A program made the translations under genes and the position numbers. DNA of 64,000 nt, from assembly GCF_004193775.1 (NCBI RefSeq), contig NC_041007.1:25094676-25158675 (forward strand), given 5' to 3'. A model generated the notes under the pieces. The model was given only the letters and a program-made list of their open reading frames with translations, was not told the origin of the DNA and did not search any database. This DNA is from Glycine soja (lineage: Eukaryota; Streptophyta; Magnoliopsida; Fabales; Fabaceae). This document shows positions 23,378 through 35,179 of the stretch, piece after piece; within the stretch, counting starts at the first letter, position 1, and every line of letters begins with the position of its first letter.

Positions 23378-23755
23378 TTCTTGATAACTCAGTTCTTTCT
23401 AAAAAGACAAACTTTCCAGGATGATAAAATGAGGTCACATGAATGTCTTGAAAACACAGTCAATCAAATGCTTTTTTTTTCTTTTTGAACTCCCTTTTTT
23501 ATTTTTATTTTGAAACTTATTTGTTTTGAACTTTACTCGTTGTTTTACGGCACCCCCACCAACGTGCAAGACGAGTAATCTCTGATTGAACGGTCTTGGA
23601 AGTCCAAACTCAGGAGCACAGGTCGCTTGAGCAAACAGACCAATGGCTTGCACCCACTTCCGGTGAAAGTTGAAAATCCTAATGAGTCATTAGAGACATC
23701 TAACAACAGCTTTCAAAATTGTCCCATGTGTGGCATCTCTTGTCAATGTCAGGAT
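23378..23755 (-). other. Element A spacer between gag and the solo LTR
   Basis: No supported gene. A GC-richer stretch at 23,540-23,650 gives a short open frame without recognisable motifs. Confidence 0.35.
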
Positions 23756-25475
23756 TTACACGCGATTCTCCTCAAATTTCAGCCAACCCATATCAATTAG
23801 ACCTTGCACCTTACGCTTCATAGCCCTACAATGCTCAATGGAATGCCCCGGGGCTTCTCCGTGACAAGCACACGTTGCGTTCGAGTCGTATTCTTGGAGA
23901 AATCGAGGTTGATGAACCTCGGCTAGGGTTATGGCTACCATTGCATTATCGAGTGGATATGGGAGCAAGTCAGCATAGGACACCGGAATTTGGGTGAATC
24001 CTACAGGTTTTTTTTCGCTACAAAACTCATTTCTTGGCGGGTGTTTTGGTTTGTGCTAAAGGTGGCGTTTAGCATTGGTAGGTGGGTTTTGTGGTTTGAT
24101 TTAGGGATGGCCTTTATGGATAACTGGGTGGTGGGTAAGGAGATGGGTTATTATTGGTTGAGTAATGACATTGTTGGGTTGGTGGGAAACTTGGCCATAT
24201 AGGAATGGCAGTCACAGCATGGGCTTCTCCCTCATTCTCACCCTCTTCATTTGCCCCAGTTTTTATCAAAGCAGGATGACCAAATTTGCCTCTTTTCAGA
24301 CCAACTTTGATCCTTCCGCTGGCGAAGTCCAAATCCGCAAAGCTTGAAGGTGTGTAACCCACCATTTTCCATAGTAGAACACTGGTAACGTGTCTACTAT
24401 CATTGTCATCATTTTTTCGTCATTGAGGTGCCACTTGAGCTGCCGGGTTCTCCACCTTTGGGCGTATTCTTTGAAAGATCCGTGCCCCCTTTTTTGCACA
24501 TGTTTTGTAGTTGCGTCCTATCTGAAGCCATTATACCGACACTGCCTAACGAAGGCAACCATTAGGTCCTCCCAGGAATGGACTCGGGAAGGTTCCAAGT
24601 TAGTGTACCAAGTAACAACTACCCCAGTAAGACTTTCTTGGAAGGAATGTATCAACAATTCCTCATCTTTTACGTATGCCCCCATCTTCTGACAATACAT
24701 CTTTAGATGGTTCTTGGGGCAAGTAGTCCCCTTGTACTTGTCAAAGTCCAACACCTTGAACTTGGGAGGGGTGATGATATTGGGTACTAGGAACAACTCT
24801 TCTAGGTTAGCAAAGGCATAATTTTCACCTCCTTCAATGGCCTTGAGCCTTTCCTCTAGATGATCCAACTTTCCCATTTCTGCCATAGCATGAGGGTTTT
24901 TACTTGTTTGTGGAATGAAAGAGGTGTAGCTGGGGGTGATACTGAGGGCCTTCCGAAGTGTTTTCAAGGGGTATACCACCAACTGCTTGCCCTTCAGTGG
25001 CATATTCGAGCCAAGGCTCGATGTTGGCTAGATTGTGATGGGGAATTTCATGTGTCTCCCCCACGGTTTAAGAGACATGTGCATGATCAGTTCGGGGTTG
25101 TTGGCTCTCAATGGGTATAGGAGTGGAGTTATTGACATTCTTATTGGGAGTGTACGCCACATTGGGTGGCGTATAGTTGAGAGGCAAGCCATATGGCAGG
25201 AAGGCGTGCTCGTTTTGAATTTGCACATCATGGGGGCCGCCCGTACTTCCCAAATCTTTGCCTACCATATCTGAGGTTGGATGATTCATTTGGTTGATGC
25301 CGGATGGGGACATCAGGTTCACCTTAGCAACAACGCTGGTAGCGGCAATTGCAACCGCATTGGCTTCCATTATCTTCTTCACGCTCATCATGGCCTCCAT
25401 CATTGCGGCCATTTGCTCTTCCATGGCCTCCATGTCAGCCTCCATCTACTCTTGTACCTCCTCCGCTTTACCCAT
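23756..25475 (-). pseudogene. Element A gag
   Basis: The probable start is the ATG at 25,475 (MGKAEEVQE), followed shortly by a TAG where CAG is expected. Then come a Met/Glu-rich coiled-coil-like segment (25,445-25,370), a proline-rich linker (PYGLPLNYTPPN) and the retrotransposon gag domain (25,003-24,296: PPKFKVLDFDKYKGTTCPK, HLKMYCQKMGAY, GVVVTWYTNLEP, FKEYAQRWR, MMTMIVDTLPVFYYGK). Last is a zinc-knuckle-like CACHGEAPGHSIEHCRAMK (about 23,870). At least three stops or frameshifts split it. The protein would package element RNA. No protease follows, which defines element A as gag-only. Confidence 0.85.
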
Positions 25476-27104
25476 TACTCTAGCTCTAGCACGGGTTCGG
25501 TAAGGGCACCGTAAAGCATGTTTTTTTTATAACAATGATTAAGTTCTTTTTTTTATTTTATTTTTCAAGGAAAGAATGTAATGAGCAATGCAACCAATGA
25601 AAAGTATGGATGTACGCGAATGATGCATAGTTGAAGTATTGCGAATTTTTACGCAGAACATGGGGTTGAATCAATTTAGATTTTCAACATGGTCCATGAC
25701 ATCTTTGTCAAGGTGAAGCTAGAAGTAACAAGGATATCAACAATCCTAAACGTGTTTGGCAGTAGACGAAGCAATGATGTAACACGATCCATCTTTTGCC
25801 CCAATTTTTGCAAGATGGTTACTTCCATGCTTCAAGTTGACTCGATGAACCTTTTCGTAAAAGCGCGAGCTTGGTTCAACCCCATAACCCAGGGAATGGC
25901 AATTTTGATCGCCAATACTTCAACAACATTTCATAGGGATGAAAGACTCTAGAATACGCATGCTATGCATGGAAAATGTAATTATGAGATTGAGATGCCC
26001 GAAGAGACATCATTTCTTAATTAACCACGCATTAGGTACCATGCTCAATCATTTTGTTTTGTTGTTTGTGTTTTTTTATGTATTTTAGAAATGGGTTTAT
26101 GATCCCAACATGGTCGGCTCATGGTACCTAATATATGCAACTAAGAATGCAGCGTGAATTTTCGCGCTTTCTTTTTTGTTTTTGTCTTGCAGAGGAAAAC
26201 GCAAGGGTCACACATGAGCAAACATGAAAACAATTGGTATGCAATTTGTAGATCAAAAAGTTTGTTGAACGCATATGCATAATGATGCAATGACCCATGC
26301 AAAATGTGAGGTTGGAATGTGATAACGGACAAATGCAGGAACAATATGTTCATTATGATGCTGAAGAGATGTTTATGCAATGCATGATATGAATGCATTT
26401 ACGGACACGAGAGCCCCGAAAAATTATCTCTTCTTACTTGCACACTTGGGGGTGCAGTGCCCCATGTGTGTAGTTAAGAAGGTGATATGTATCTTCCGGC
26501 TTTCTATGACAAAAGACGAGACCAACATACAACGCGTGCGTGACGACATGATGTAGACGCGCAAAAGCATAACACGGGGATGCATAGAGTACGACAATAT
26601 CCACAAATAATTACAAACAACAAAGGCGTACATGACATTTTAGATTATATGCATGACAGTGTTTAAAATGGCACACAGCGTGTTTGCTCCGTACCCCTAT
26701 TTGGGGACCTATGGGATAATATCTAGGGGTCTCTAATAACTACTCCCAAAGATTCATAACTCACACGGCTGTTTTCTAGAGGTATCATCACTCAAGATAA
26801 TAATATTGTGGCGGTATGGAATACCAGCGACAACATATTATAAAGAGAGAAAGCTCTAGACGAGGTTTCACTATCATCAAGCAAGTCAGAGACCTAGCAT
26901 GATCATAGATTCACCTCCATTCCTTAAATTCTCATGAACCCGGGTATAGGGCCCCTTTTTTACTCAAACCCGTGGGTGCTTAGAATGCAGTGTAAAGAAT
27001 GTGAAATAGACAACAGTTATTTACATTTTACACATTTCAATAAATGCACACACAAAGTTTCAGAAATCCACAATTCCTTAAAATAGGCCTAACTCACAAA
27101 AATA
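25476..27104 (-). other. Element A leader between primer site and gag
   Basis: About 1.6 kb without a supported ORF. It corresponds in position to the leader of element C but lacks the ORF1 found there. Its start (minus strand, 27,000-26,700) matches the leader of C, including 'CCCTATACCCGGGTTCATG' and 'GATGATACCTCTAGA'. Confidence 0.6.
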
Positions 27105-27125
27105 GTCCCCAGTGGAGTCGCCAAC
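27105..27125 (-). other. Primer-binding site of element A (tRNA-Arg type)
   Basis: The minus strand immediately after the LTR reads GTTGGCGACTCCACTGGGGA-C, the TGGCGACTCxxCTGGGGA type of primer site that Ogre elements use with a tRNA-Arg 3' end. The same site follows the 5' LTR of element C. Confidence 0.85.
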
Positions 27126-28964
27126 TGTCGCAATGTGCCCTTTTGCGGGCGAGCGAAGGCGTGGCTCACGGGTGTCTTTCCAAAGGAGGAAAGATGCGCG
27201 GAGTCGCCACCAACGTTTATTTGTGGAAAACGTCGGGAAAACCGAAGGAAACCGGTCAAAATGAAAATTCTAAGTTCGGGAGTTGTATTTACGTTTGAGG
27301 AAGGTATTAGCACCTCTCACGTTTGTCCCAAAGGACAACAGCCTATTTTTTAGAATTGTGGAAATTGTGTTACCTTAACTTTTATTTCTTTTTATTTTTT
27401 GAGGTCGACAAAAGCGGGGCTCTTGCTCCTATGTACCCTCCATCAAAGAGGAAATCAGACCTACGTAGTTCTTTTTGTGCGTGAATCAAGTGATTCTTTT
27501 TACTTGAAAGGTGATCATTTTAAGGCATTGGACCTTAAAAATGATCCATTTTACTTGGTAAGAAACTGAAATGATAAACTTCCAAATCCCTTTTTAGTGA
27601 TTTTTTTGTGGACGAGCTTGACTTGGCGAATTGATTTTAGCCTTAGTTTCACTTTAGTTATTAGTCAATTCAATTAAGAATGAGAAATCCCAAAGAGAAA
27701 ACGTTCGATTGATTTTTTTTGGTTTATTTTACTAAAAGATATTTTTTTTATTATTATATTATTATTTTACCACTTTTTGGTTTAACCGTGGTTACAACGT
27801 GAACGATCGGTTAGATTTTGTTTTAACAGTGATTAAATGAGATTACAACACAAATGATCGGTTGAAATTCATTTTATCATTTATTAGGCGAGAAAACGGC
27901 TTAAATAAACAGTTAAAGCACGTTAAAAACAGAAGAAAAGAAAACTGAAAGTAAACGAAATTAAAGTGAAAGTACACAAAACAAGAAATGAATTGAAAGT
28001 CTCGGATTCGAAAACTTACCCGTTGAAGAATGAAGAACGAACGAAGAACGGATGAAGAACGGTGAAGAACGACGATGAATGATGAAGAATTTCCACAGAA
28101 TCGCTTACGAAAGCATTAGGGAAGCACTTCGACTCGATTTTTCTTCACGAAAACGTGTTTTTTTGCCCAAAATAGCCGAAATGCATAGCCAAAGGGGTCT
28201 TGAACCTTTTGAAACAGCTCCCCCTCCCCTATTTATAGAAAAAAGGGAGGTGCTTGCCGCCCCGAGACTTAATGAAGAAGATTTCTAAGCGCACCCGAAT
28301 TACTAAGTTCACCCCCCTTTTCGTATTTTACGAAAAAGTTACGAAAGCCTTACGGAAGTGTTTTCGAATTTGATTTTCATCTTTTTTCTCTTCCCTTTCA
28401 CCAATGTTAAGTGGAATATGCTTACCCAAGGTTTTCGGAAATTTTACGGAAGTATTACGGAAGCCGCAGAAGCCCCGGAAACCATTTTTCAAAAACGTGG
28501 AGGAGCTTGCCGCCCAGTTGCTTCCTCCTTAAGCAACCCAGCTTCCAAAATGTTCCGGAAGGGCCTAGATTTGAATTGCTATTTACACCCCTATCTTGAT
28601 AAGTTCACCCCCCTTTATCTTTTTTTGGTGATTCTTTTTCCGTAACGTTACGAAACTTTACAAATTTCGTAACAATACTTATTTTCCTTCCGCAAGGTTA
28701 CGAATCCTTATGGATTATGTATTTACTCTTTTTTAGCTTTCGAAGAAGTTACGAAAACTCACGGATTGCGAAAAAAACACCTCCTTTCGATTTACGTCAC
28801 ATTACGGAATTTTCACGGATCGCGTAAGCCTGCTTCCTTTTGATTTTCGGCACGTCCCGGGACTTCACATATTATGCAACAAAGGGTGCCAAGTATTTCA
28901 AAGCGGCCAATCAAAGGTTGTATATCATCAAATAATAATCCCCGGACGAAATTAGGGTATGACA
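27126..28964 (-). repeat. Element A 5' LTR
   Basis: A full LTR of about 1.84 kb, TGTCATACCC (28,964) to ATTGCGACA (27,126) on the minus strand, followed by the primer site. The TATA box (CTATAAATAG) is at 28,229-28,238. The U3 part carries CGTAACGTTACG-type words at about 28,640-28,690. Confidence 0.9.
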
Positions 28965-29410
28965 ATGACCATAATTTGTCTCTGCGTGCCATCGGACACG
29001 GTCGTCTGCGGATGGCGAAAAGGTGCGGAATGACCATAATTTGTCTCCGCATGTCATCGGGCTCGCCGCCTCTGGATGATAAAAGGCGCAGAATGACCAT
29101 AATTTGTCTCTGCATGCCATCAGACACGATCGTCTCCGGATGGCGAAAAGGGTGCGGAATGACCATAATTTGTCTCTGCATGTCATCGGGCTCACCGCCT
29201 CTGGATGAAAAAAGGCGCAGAATGACCATAAGTTGTCTCTGCGTGCCATCAGACACGATCGTCTCCGGATGGCGAAAAGGTGCGAAATGACCATAATTTA
29301 TCTCCGCATCCTCTGGATGACAAAAGGCGTAGAATGACCATAATTTGTCTCTGCGTGCCATCAGACACGATCGTCTCCGGATGGCGAAATGGTGCGGAAT
29401 GACCATAATT
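28965..29410. repeat. Dimeric ~128-bp tandem array in the 3' region of element B
   Basis: ATGACCATAATTTGTCTC recurs at 28,965, 29,030, 29,093, 29,159, 29,222, 29,287, 29,334 and 29,399 (spacings 65, 63, 66, 63, 65, 47, 65). Two unit types alternate. One carries CATCAGACACGATCGTCTCC and the other CATCGGGCTCGCCGCCTCTG, so the true period is the pair. One type-2 unit is shortened by about 16 bases. Confidence 0.95.
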
Positions 29411-30550
29411 TGTCTCCGCATGTCACACGACCTCGGGGTCAGTGTAACAAAGATTGTGGGGCGGCCGACAAAAGCGAGTCTCTTGCTCCTACGGATTACG
29501 CAATCATTTCAGAACACAACCTAGGCCTAAGGCCATTCCCTACAACCCCTCAATTCAAAGAAACAAAGCATAAATTTGCCCCAAATTGTCTCACGGAATT
29601 GGTCAAATTATGTACCATTCAGAGCATAAAAGGCATCAATGGAAAGCTAGAAACCAAAGGGTAGTGCACTTACTTGTATGGAGTGACCCAAAACACTACG
29701 AATGGAAGCAAAAGCGCAAAAATGGTGGCCTAGGGGCAAAAATCTGCAAATCTCGTGGGTGTTTGCGTTTTTTGAATGAGGGAGGGGAGTTTTGGGTGGA
29801 GAGAAACTCCCCCTCCCTCGTTTTTATGTTTCCAGGTGCAAGGGTGCTCGCCCAGGCGAGCTAACCCTATATTTTGTTTTTGGGAAGACACATGTATGCG
29901 CTCTCTATGGGTCGGCGTTCACTTACTCAAACCCCCTTAGGGTAGATTAGGCATTCGACATTTACTTTAAAGACACAACAGTAATAATTACTAGGAATTT
30001 AAAGGATACTAGGCTGCCTCCCAGTTGCACTTTCCGCTTGTCCAGAGCTGGGCATGGGACGACGATCTATCGATCGTGATCCTAGCCTCTACTCACGTCC
30101 GTCCCTAAGTACCTAAAAACAGGAAATGACATTGCGCAGCAAACTGTGGCCGCGTTACCGTTTACCTTGATTGGTCTCTGCCTTTGGATCCAGCCCGGTA
30201 TTTGACCATTTCCTAAGACGATTATGCTCCTTTCATAAGATAACAAAATATGCATGTGTATGCGTATGCATGAGCGTTTTCAAATGCAATAATCTTTTTA
30301 GTGAAAGCTGGTCAAGTTCAGTTTTAATTAAGCGCTTGGGGCATCCCATGGATTGAGCAAAAAGGCTCAGGTTATCAAATTATGGACATAGTTTAAAGCA
30401 AAAAGTGAGGATCGGAACCTCAATCCCATGTTCTTTTCTTTTAAAAGACTGCGATGAGAAGATTACATAGGACAGGAATCCCTGGGGGAAACCAAGAAGG
30501 ATGCACAAAAATAAAAGAACATGTAGCGACTTCCTCTGTTGCCCTAGATC
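29411..30550 (-). other. Element B 3' untranslated region
   Basis: Non-coding. It contains part of the LTR-like module (GGCCGACAAAAGCGAG, TTGCTCCTACG at 29,463-29,495), an AGCTCGCC-type inverted repeat (GCTCGCCCAGGCGAGC, 29,849-29,864), and a GGAGGCAGCCTAGTATCC box (minus, 30,005-30,025). Most of it is collinear with 49,930-50,900 of element C. Confidence 0.7.
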
Positions 30551-31833
30551 CTAAGCGTAGTATTGCTTGACAACATCGGAGTTCACCGGTGAAGGTAGCT
30601 CCTTGCCATCCATGTTGGTGAGCACCAGGACCCCTTTGGAGAAAGCCCTTTTTACAACGGAAGGCACTTCGTAGTTTGGGGCCCACTTCCCTCTGTTGTC
30701 TTTCTGAGCTTGGGAGACTTTCTTCAACACCAAATTCCCTTCACTGAACCGGCGCATACGTACCTTCTTGTCAAAAGCATTGTTCACTCGTTTATGATAT
30801 AAACGCCCATGACTCATGGCGGCCAAACGCTTGCCTTCATTGAGATTAAGCTGATCGAAACGTGCTTGGGCCCATTCTGATTCCTTTAATCCGGATTCCG
30901 CCAAGATTCTTAATGACATGACTTCCACCTCAAATGGTAGCACAACCTCCATTCCATATACCAATGAGAACAGTGTTGCCCCGGTTGACGTGCGCACTGA
31001 GGTTCGGTAACCTTGTAACGCAAATGGGAGCATCTCGTGCCAATCCTTGTATGACACGATCATCTTCTGGATAATCTTCTTGATATTCTTATTGGCTGCC
31101 TCCACGGCTCCGTTCATCTTTGGTCGGTAGGGCGTGGAATTGTGATATTGGATCTTAAACTCCTCACACATTTCCCCCATCATCTTGTTATTCAAGTTGG
31201 TGCTGTTGTCCGTGATATTCTTCCTCAGAAAACCATATCGGCAGATGATTTCTCGCTTAATGAACCTGACCACCACACTCCTGGTGACGCTAGCATACGA
31301 CACGGCTTCAACCCACTTAGTGAAGTAATCGATCGCCACTAGGATGAAACGATGTCCATTTGCAGCTTTGGGCTCTATGGCCCCAATCACATCTATTCCC
31401 CACATGGAAAATGGCCACGGCGCGGCCAAGACATTCAGTGGAAGGGGAGGAGCGTTGACATTGTTGGCGAATGTCTGGCATTTGTGACATTTCCTCACAC
31501 GGAGACAACAATCACTTTCCATGGTGAGCCAATAGTAACCTGCCCTTAAGATCTTTCTAGCCATGGCGTGCCCATTAGCATGCGTACCAAAAGAGCCCTC
31601 ATGGACCTCCCCCTGCATGTTTTCTACTTCTTTAGCGTTCACGCAGCATAGCAGAACCATGTCATGGTTTCTCTTGTATAGTATGCTTCCGCTCATGAAG
31701 AAGCCGACTGCCAATCTCCTCAATGTCCTTTTGTCGTTGTCAGAAGCCTCTGGTGGGTACTCTTTGCTTTCAACGTATCGCTTGATATCGAAATACCAAG
31801 GCTTACCGTCCTGCTCCTCTTCCACCCGACAAC
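30551..31833 (-). pseudogene. Element B integrase (Ogre/Tat pol C-terminus)
   Basis: The open frame of 424 codons (31,825-30,551) shows an HHCC-type zinc-binding module (THANGH ... CLRVRKCHKCQ), then the DDE core: WGIDVIGAIEPKA (first Asp), ITDNSTN (second Asp; usual DNGTN) and GAVEAANKNI (Glu). A C-terminal KWAPNYEVPSVVKRAFSKG chromodomain-like segment follows. It is uninterrupted over its whole length, unlike the other pol regions. Its upstream part continues across the insertion at 31,834-32,917. It is cut off from all other pol functions by the large deletion in element B. Confidence 0.85.
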
Positions 31834-32917
31834 TGATGCAATCCTACCCCGCAAGGGCATTGGATAGAAAACTGCAAGTAGATTGGGCCAGATATGCAAG
31901 AGAAGGCCCTAGGGTTCTTATGAGCCTTAGGGTAGATTTCGGGCCCATGGGCTAAGTACGAGCCCACTTATCTTTGTAAATATTAGATTAAGGTTTCATT
32001 ATTTTTGGGCCTTGTATTTAGGGCTCCATAATGTAGGTAGGGTACCCTAGAAATATAGGATTTTTCAGCCCTTGTATTTTAGGGCACCTAGACTAGTTTT
32101 TGTATTAGGGGTAGTTTTGTAATTTCACATGCACTAAGTGGATATTTGATGTGTGTGGTTGGAAATAAATTTAATTGAATTGGTAGAAGCCCAATCCAAT
32201 TAAATTTTAGAGGGGGAGGTGAGCATTTGCTTACTACACCCCATTGCCACATCATATAGTCACACTTTGTGCATGTCCTTCATGCTTTTCATGCCTCATG
32301 ACACCTAAGCACACTTAGTGGAGAATCTTGGAATTGATCTTGGATTAGTGGGCTGAACCATAACTAAAATTCACTAATCATAATTAGTGAAATTTTGGCT
32401 CCAAAGTTTGGCTCCACAAATTCAATTTCAAATTCAAGTGAAATTTGAATTTCCCTCCAATTTTGTGTGACACTTAGGCTATAAATAGAGGTCATGTGTG
32501 TGCATTTTTTTCAACTTTGATCATTTGAATATTAAACTTCAGATTTCAAAGCTCATTTAGAGCACAAAATTTCGTGCTCTTCTCTCCCTCTCCCTTCATT
32601 CATCTCCTTCTTCCTCCAAGCTCTTATCCATGGCCTCCTATGGTGGTGAGCTTCTTCTAGACTCATCTTCTCCTTGAAGTGGCGTCTCCTCTCTCTCTCC
32701 CTTTCTCCATTCCGCTGCCATTCATCTTTCAAGAAGCAAAGGAATCCATTGATGAAGAAGATCCTAGGCCTACAAGCTCCAATGGAGCTTGCATCATGTG
32801 GTATCAAGAGCATCTTCATCTAGGTGATGTTCTTTTGCTTCCTCTATCTTTTTGTTCGGTGAATTCTCTTTAATTCCTTGTTCTTCATCTTATTCTCCAT
32901 GTATATCCTCCATTGTC
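31834..32917 (+). mobile_element. Partial LTR retrotransposon insertion (LTR plus leader) within element B pol
   Basis: An LTR runs from TGATGCAATCC (31,834) to GGAGCTTGCATCA (32,796), giving matching inverted ends TGATGCAA/TTGCATCA. A TATA box (GCTATAAATAGAGG) lies at about 32,468-32,481. Just beyond is TGGTATCAAGAGCA (32,799-32,812), a primer-site-like sequence of the initiator-Met tRNA type common in copia elements. About 105 bases of leader follow, and then the pol reading of B resumes at about 32,918. The rest of the element and the right target duplication are missing. Pol reads CGACAAC on one side and AATGTGC on the other, as in the uninterrupted element C. Confidence 0.65.
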
Positions 32918-33480
32918 AATGTGCGGGTCTGCCACGACACCATAACTCAATGTTCGGTAGGTCCCCGTGCGGTGTTAGTTGGAACATGGACGCTAAAATG
33001 GCAAGCGCATTTGCCATTTGATTTTCCTCTCGGGGAACGTGATGGAAGGAGATCTCATCAAAGAAACCAGCCAATTCTTTGATATAGGCTTGGTAGGGTA
33101 TCAGCTTGGGGTCTCTAGTTTCCCATTCCCCTCTCAGCTAGTGAATCACCAGTGCTGAGTCCCCGTACACCTTGAGTAGCTTGACATTGGAGTCAATTGC
33201 TGCTTGGACGGCCAGGGCGCATGCTTCATACTCAGCCATATTGTTGGTGCAATTGAACCCCAGCTTAGCTATGAAAGGTATACATTGATTGTCCGGAGAG
33301 ACCAATACTGCCCCAACGCCATGGCCTAGAACGTTTGACGCTGCATCAAACCACACGATCCATTTGTCCCGGTCTTCATCTAGCTTTTCCTCAAACAAGG
33401 CCATGATGTCCTCATCCGGGAACTCGGGATGCATGGGTTGATAGTCATTGAGAGGCTGCTGAGCCATATAATCTGCCAAG
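32918..33480 (-). pseudogene. Element B second (Tat-type) RNase H domain
   Basis: The frame at 33,480-33,138 reads DKWIVWFDAASNVLGHGVGA (RNase H first Asp strand), NNMAEYEACALAVQAA (catalytic Glu helix), VYGDSALVIHQLRGEWE (catalytic Asp). Beyond a stop at 33,138 it continues as EISFHHVPREENQMAN (His/Asp-box region). A second RNase H of this kind between the first RNase H and integrase is a hallmark of the Tat lineage. The 5' side is joined to LTR sequence at 33,480/33,481 by the large deletion. Confidence 0.8.
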
Positions 33481-35179
33481 GGCGGGAGGGCGACGCGGGG
33501 CTCACGGGTGCATCTTCCAAGGAAGGAAAACAAGCGGAATCTCCACCAACGTTTATTCGGGGAAAACGTCGGAAAAATCGAAAAAGGCGTGGTCTACGAA
33601 CTTTAAGTGTGAAAGGTTCGGGAGTTATATTTATGCACGGGGAAGGTACTAGCACCCCACGCATCCGTCACAAAGGACGACAGTCTTTAATCTAGTGTGC
33701 AAAGATATCTTCAAATTGTTTTATTTTCCCTTTTTTATGTTTTTATGCCTTTTTGTATTTTTTATCTTTTTGTGGTCGACAAGGGTGTTTCCCTTGCTCC
33801 TACGTATTCCTCAATTGTGATAAGGAAATCAGACCTACGTAGTTCTTTGAGAACTAAACGTTGGTTAAATTGTTTTTATCCTTTTTTGCAAGATATATAT
33901 TGATTGAATGAAAGGTCATTTTAAGGCGTTGGACCATTAAACGATCTTTCGATTCTTTTGAAAGAAGAGAAAATATTAAGGCATTGGACCATTAATGATC
34001 TCTTTCTTTTTTGAAAGAGGTGACAAAGCGTATGTGTTGGTTTTAGGTCTTTAAAATCCACATTTAACCAATAAAACTGAAAAGGGCCATTTCAAGGCGT
34101 TGGACCTCAAAAATGGTTTTTAGGTGATGACAAAAGCTTGATTTATGAATTGATTTTAGCCTTAATTTCACTTTGGTTATTAGTCAATTCGATTAAGAAA
34201 GAAAATCTCAAAGAAAAACGTCCAATTGATTTTTTTATTATTATATTATTATTTTGCCTCTTTTTGGTTTTAAACGTGGTTACAGCATGAAAGATCAGCC
34301 GGATTTAATTCTAACAGAAATTAAAAGATGTTACAACTCAAATGATCGGTGGAAATTTATTTTATTTTTTGATTAGGCGAGAAAATGACTTAAATAAATT
34401 ACTAAAGCACGTCAAAAGGGGGTACGAAAAACAAATGAAACAAAAATAAAAGCACGCGAAACAAGTGGGGACCACTAAGGGTACATAGAATGAATTGAAA
34501 GGTTCGATTTCGGGAACTTACCGGTTGAAGACCGAAGAATGAGGAAGAACGGTGGAAAACCTTTGCGAAATCGCCCACGGAAACGTCTCAGAAGCGTTAC
34601 GGAACTGCCTAAGCTTGGATTTTCTTCACCGAAACAATTTTTCTCACTAATTTTAAGTGATTCTCAGATACCAGGAGGGTTGAACGAATTTGTTCTGCCT
34701 TCCTTCCCCTATTTATAGGGGAAAAGAGGGAGGTGGTTGCCGCCCAGCTCGCCTAGGCAAGCTCAACTCGCCCAGGCGAGCTGGGTTGCTTCCACCAGAA
34801 GGCACCGCCTTCTGTTGGAACATCCTGGAAGGCCTAAGTGGGCCTGATTGCTATTTACACCCTTGTTTACTAAATACACCCCCTTTTCCTTTTTTTGCTG
34901 ATTCTTTTTCCGTAATGTTACGGAACTTTATGAATTACGTAACGATACTTATTTTCTTTCCGCAATGTCACGAAACCTTACGGATTACGGAATCGTCCCC
35001 TCTTTGGCTTCCGGAATGTTACGGAACTTTACGGATTGCGCATTAACACTTCCTTTCAACTCCCGAATGTCGCGGAACTTCACGGATTGCCTAACGATGG
35101 GTGTCAAGTACCTCGAAGTGTCAAGCGAAGGTCGCATCCCACCAAACAGATGGTCCCCGGACGAAATTAGGGTATGACA
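33481..35179 (-). repeat. Element B 5' LTR, inner end truncated by deletion
   Basis: Minus-strand LTR beginning TGTCATACCC at 35,179. It lacks the final GAAGGGTAGGTTGCGACA and the primer site, because the deletion breakpoint follows GGGCGACGCG/GGCGGGAGGG. TATA (CTATAAATAG) is at 34,709-34,718. An inverted repeat of AGCTCGCC type is duplicated at 34,746-34,782. Confidence 0.9.

Larger units (their letters stand above)
10988..28964 (-). mobile_element. Element A: non-autonomous gag-only Ogre-like element nested in B
   Basis: Two LTRs of a subfamily distinct from those of B and C (marked by AACCGGTCAAAATGAAAATT and TTTGTCCCAAAGGAC) bound about 14.4 kb of internal DNA on the minus strand. Its parts are a tRNA-Arg-type primer site (27,125-27,105), leader, gag (25,475-23,756), a 3' accessory-ORF remnant (21,131-20,194), a long repeat-rich 3' region and a polypurine tract (12,753-12,769). 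No protease, RT, RNase H or integrase is present, so mobility would depend on enzymes from other elements. The left LTR has lost about 74 bases at its outer end. The matching target duplication therefore cannot be checked. Confidence 0.75.
9018..35179 (-). mobile_element. Element B: Ogre/Tat-like LTR retrotransposon, internally deleted, with element A nested inside
   Basis: The ends are TGTCATACCC (at 35,179, minus strand) and GGTTGCGACA (at 9,018). They are flanked by an exact 5-bp duplication ACTAC at 9,013-9,017 and 35,180-35,184. In minus-strand order it contains: the 5' LTR (35,179-33,481), a second-type RNase H and integrase (33,480-30,551), a 3' untranslated region with tandem repeats (30,550-28,965), element A as an insertion (28,964-10,988), the rest of the 3' untranslated region with a polypurine tract (10,987-10,764) and the 3' LTR (10,763-9,018). 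A deletion fused the 5' LTR, minus its last roughly 20 bases, directly to the second RNase H. It removed the primer site, leader, ORF1, gag, protease, RT and first RNase H. Confidence 0.85.

Noticed and set aside
23990..25514. Plus-strand open frames across the element A gag region
   Set aside because: They are antisense shadows of the gag reading on the minus strand, which has recognisable gag motifs.
28813..29421. 202-codon minus-strand frame with repeated RQIMVIPH units
   Set aside because: Translation of the 65/63-bp array of element B; no independent coding evidence.
31834..32917. Simple solo LTR with a 5-bp duplication
   Set aside because: Flanks show no 5-bp repeat, and about 120 bases of leader with a primer-site-like sequence remain attached.
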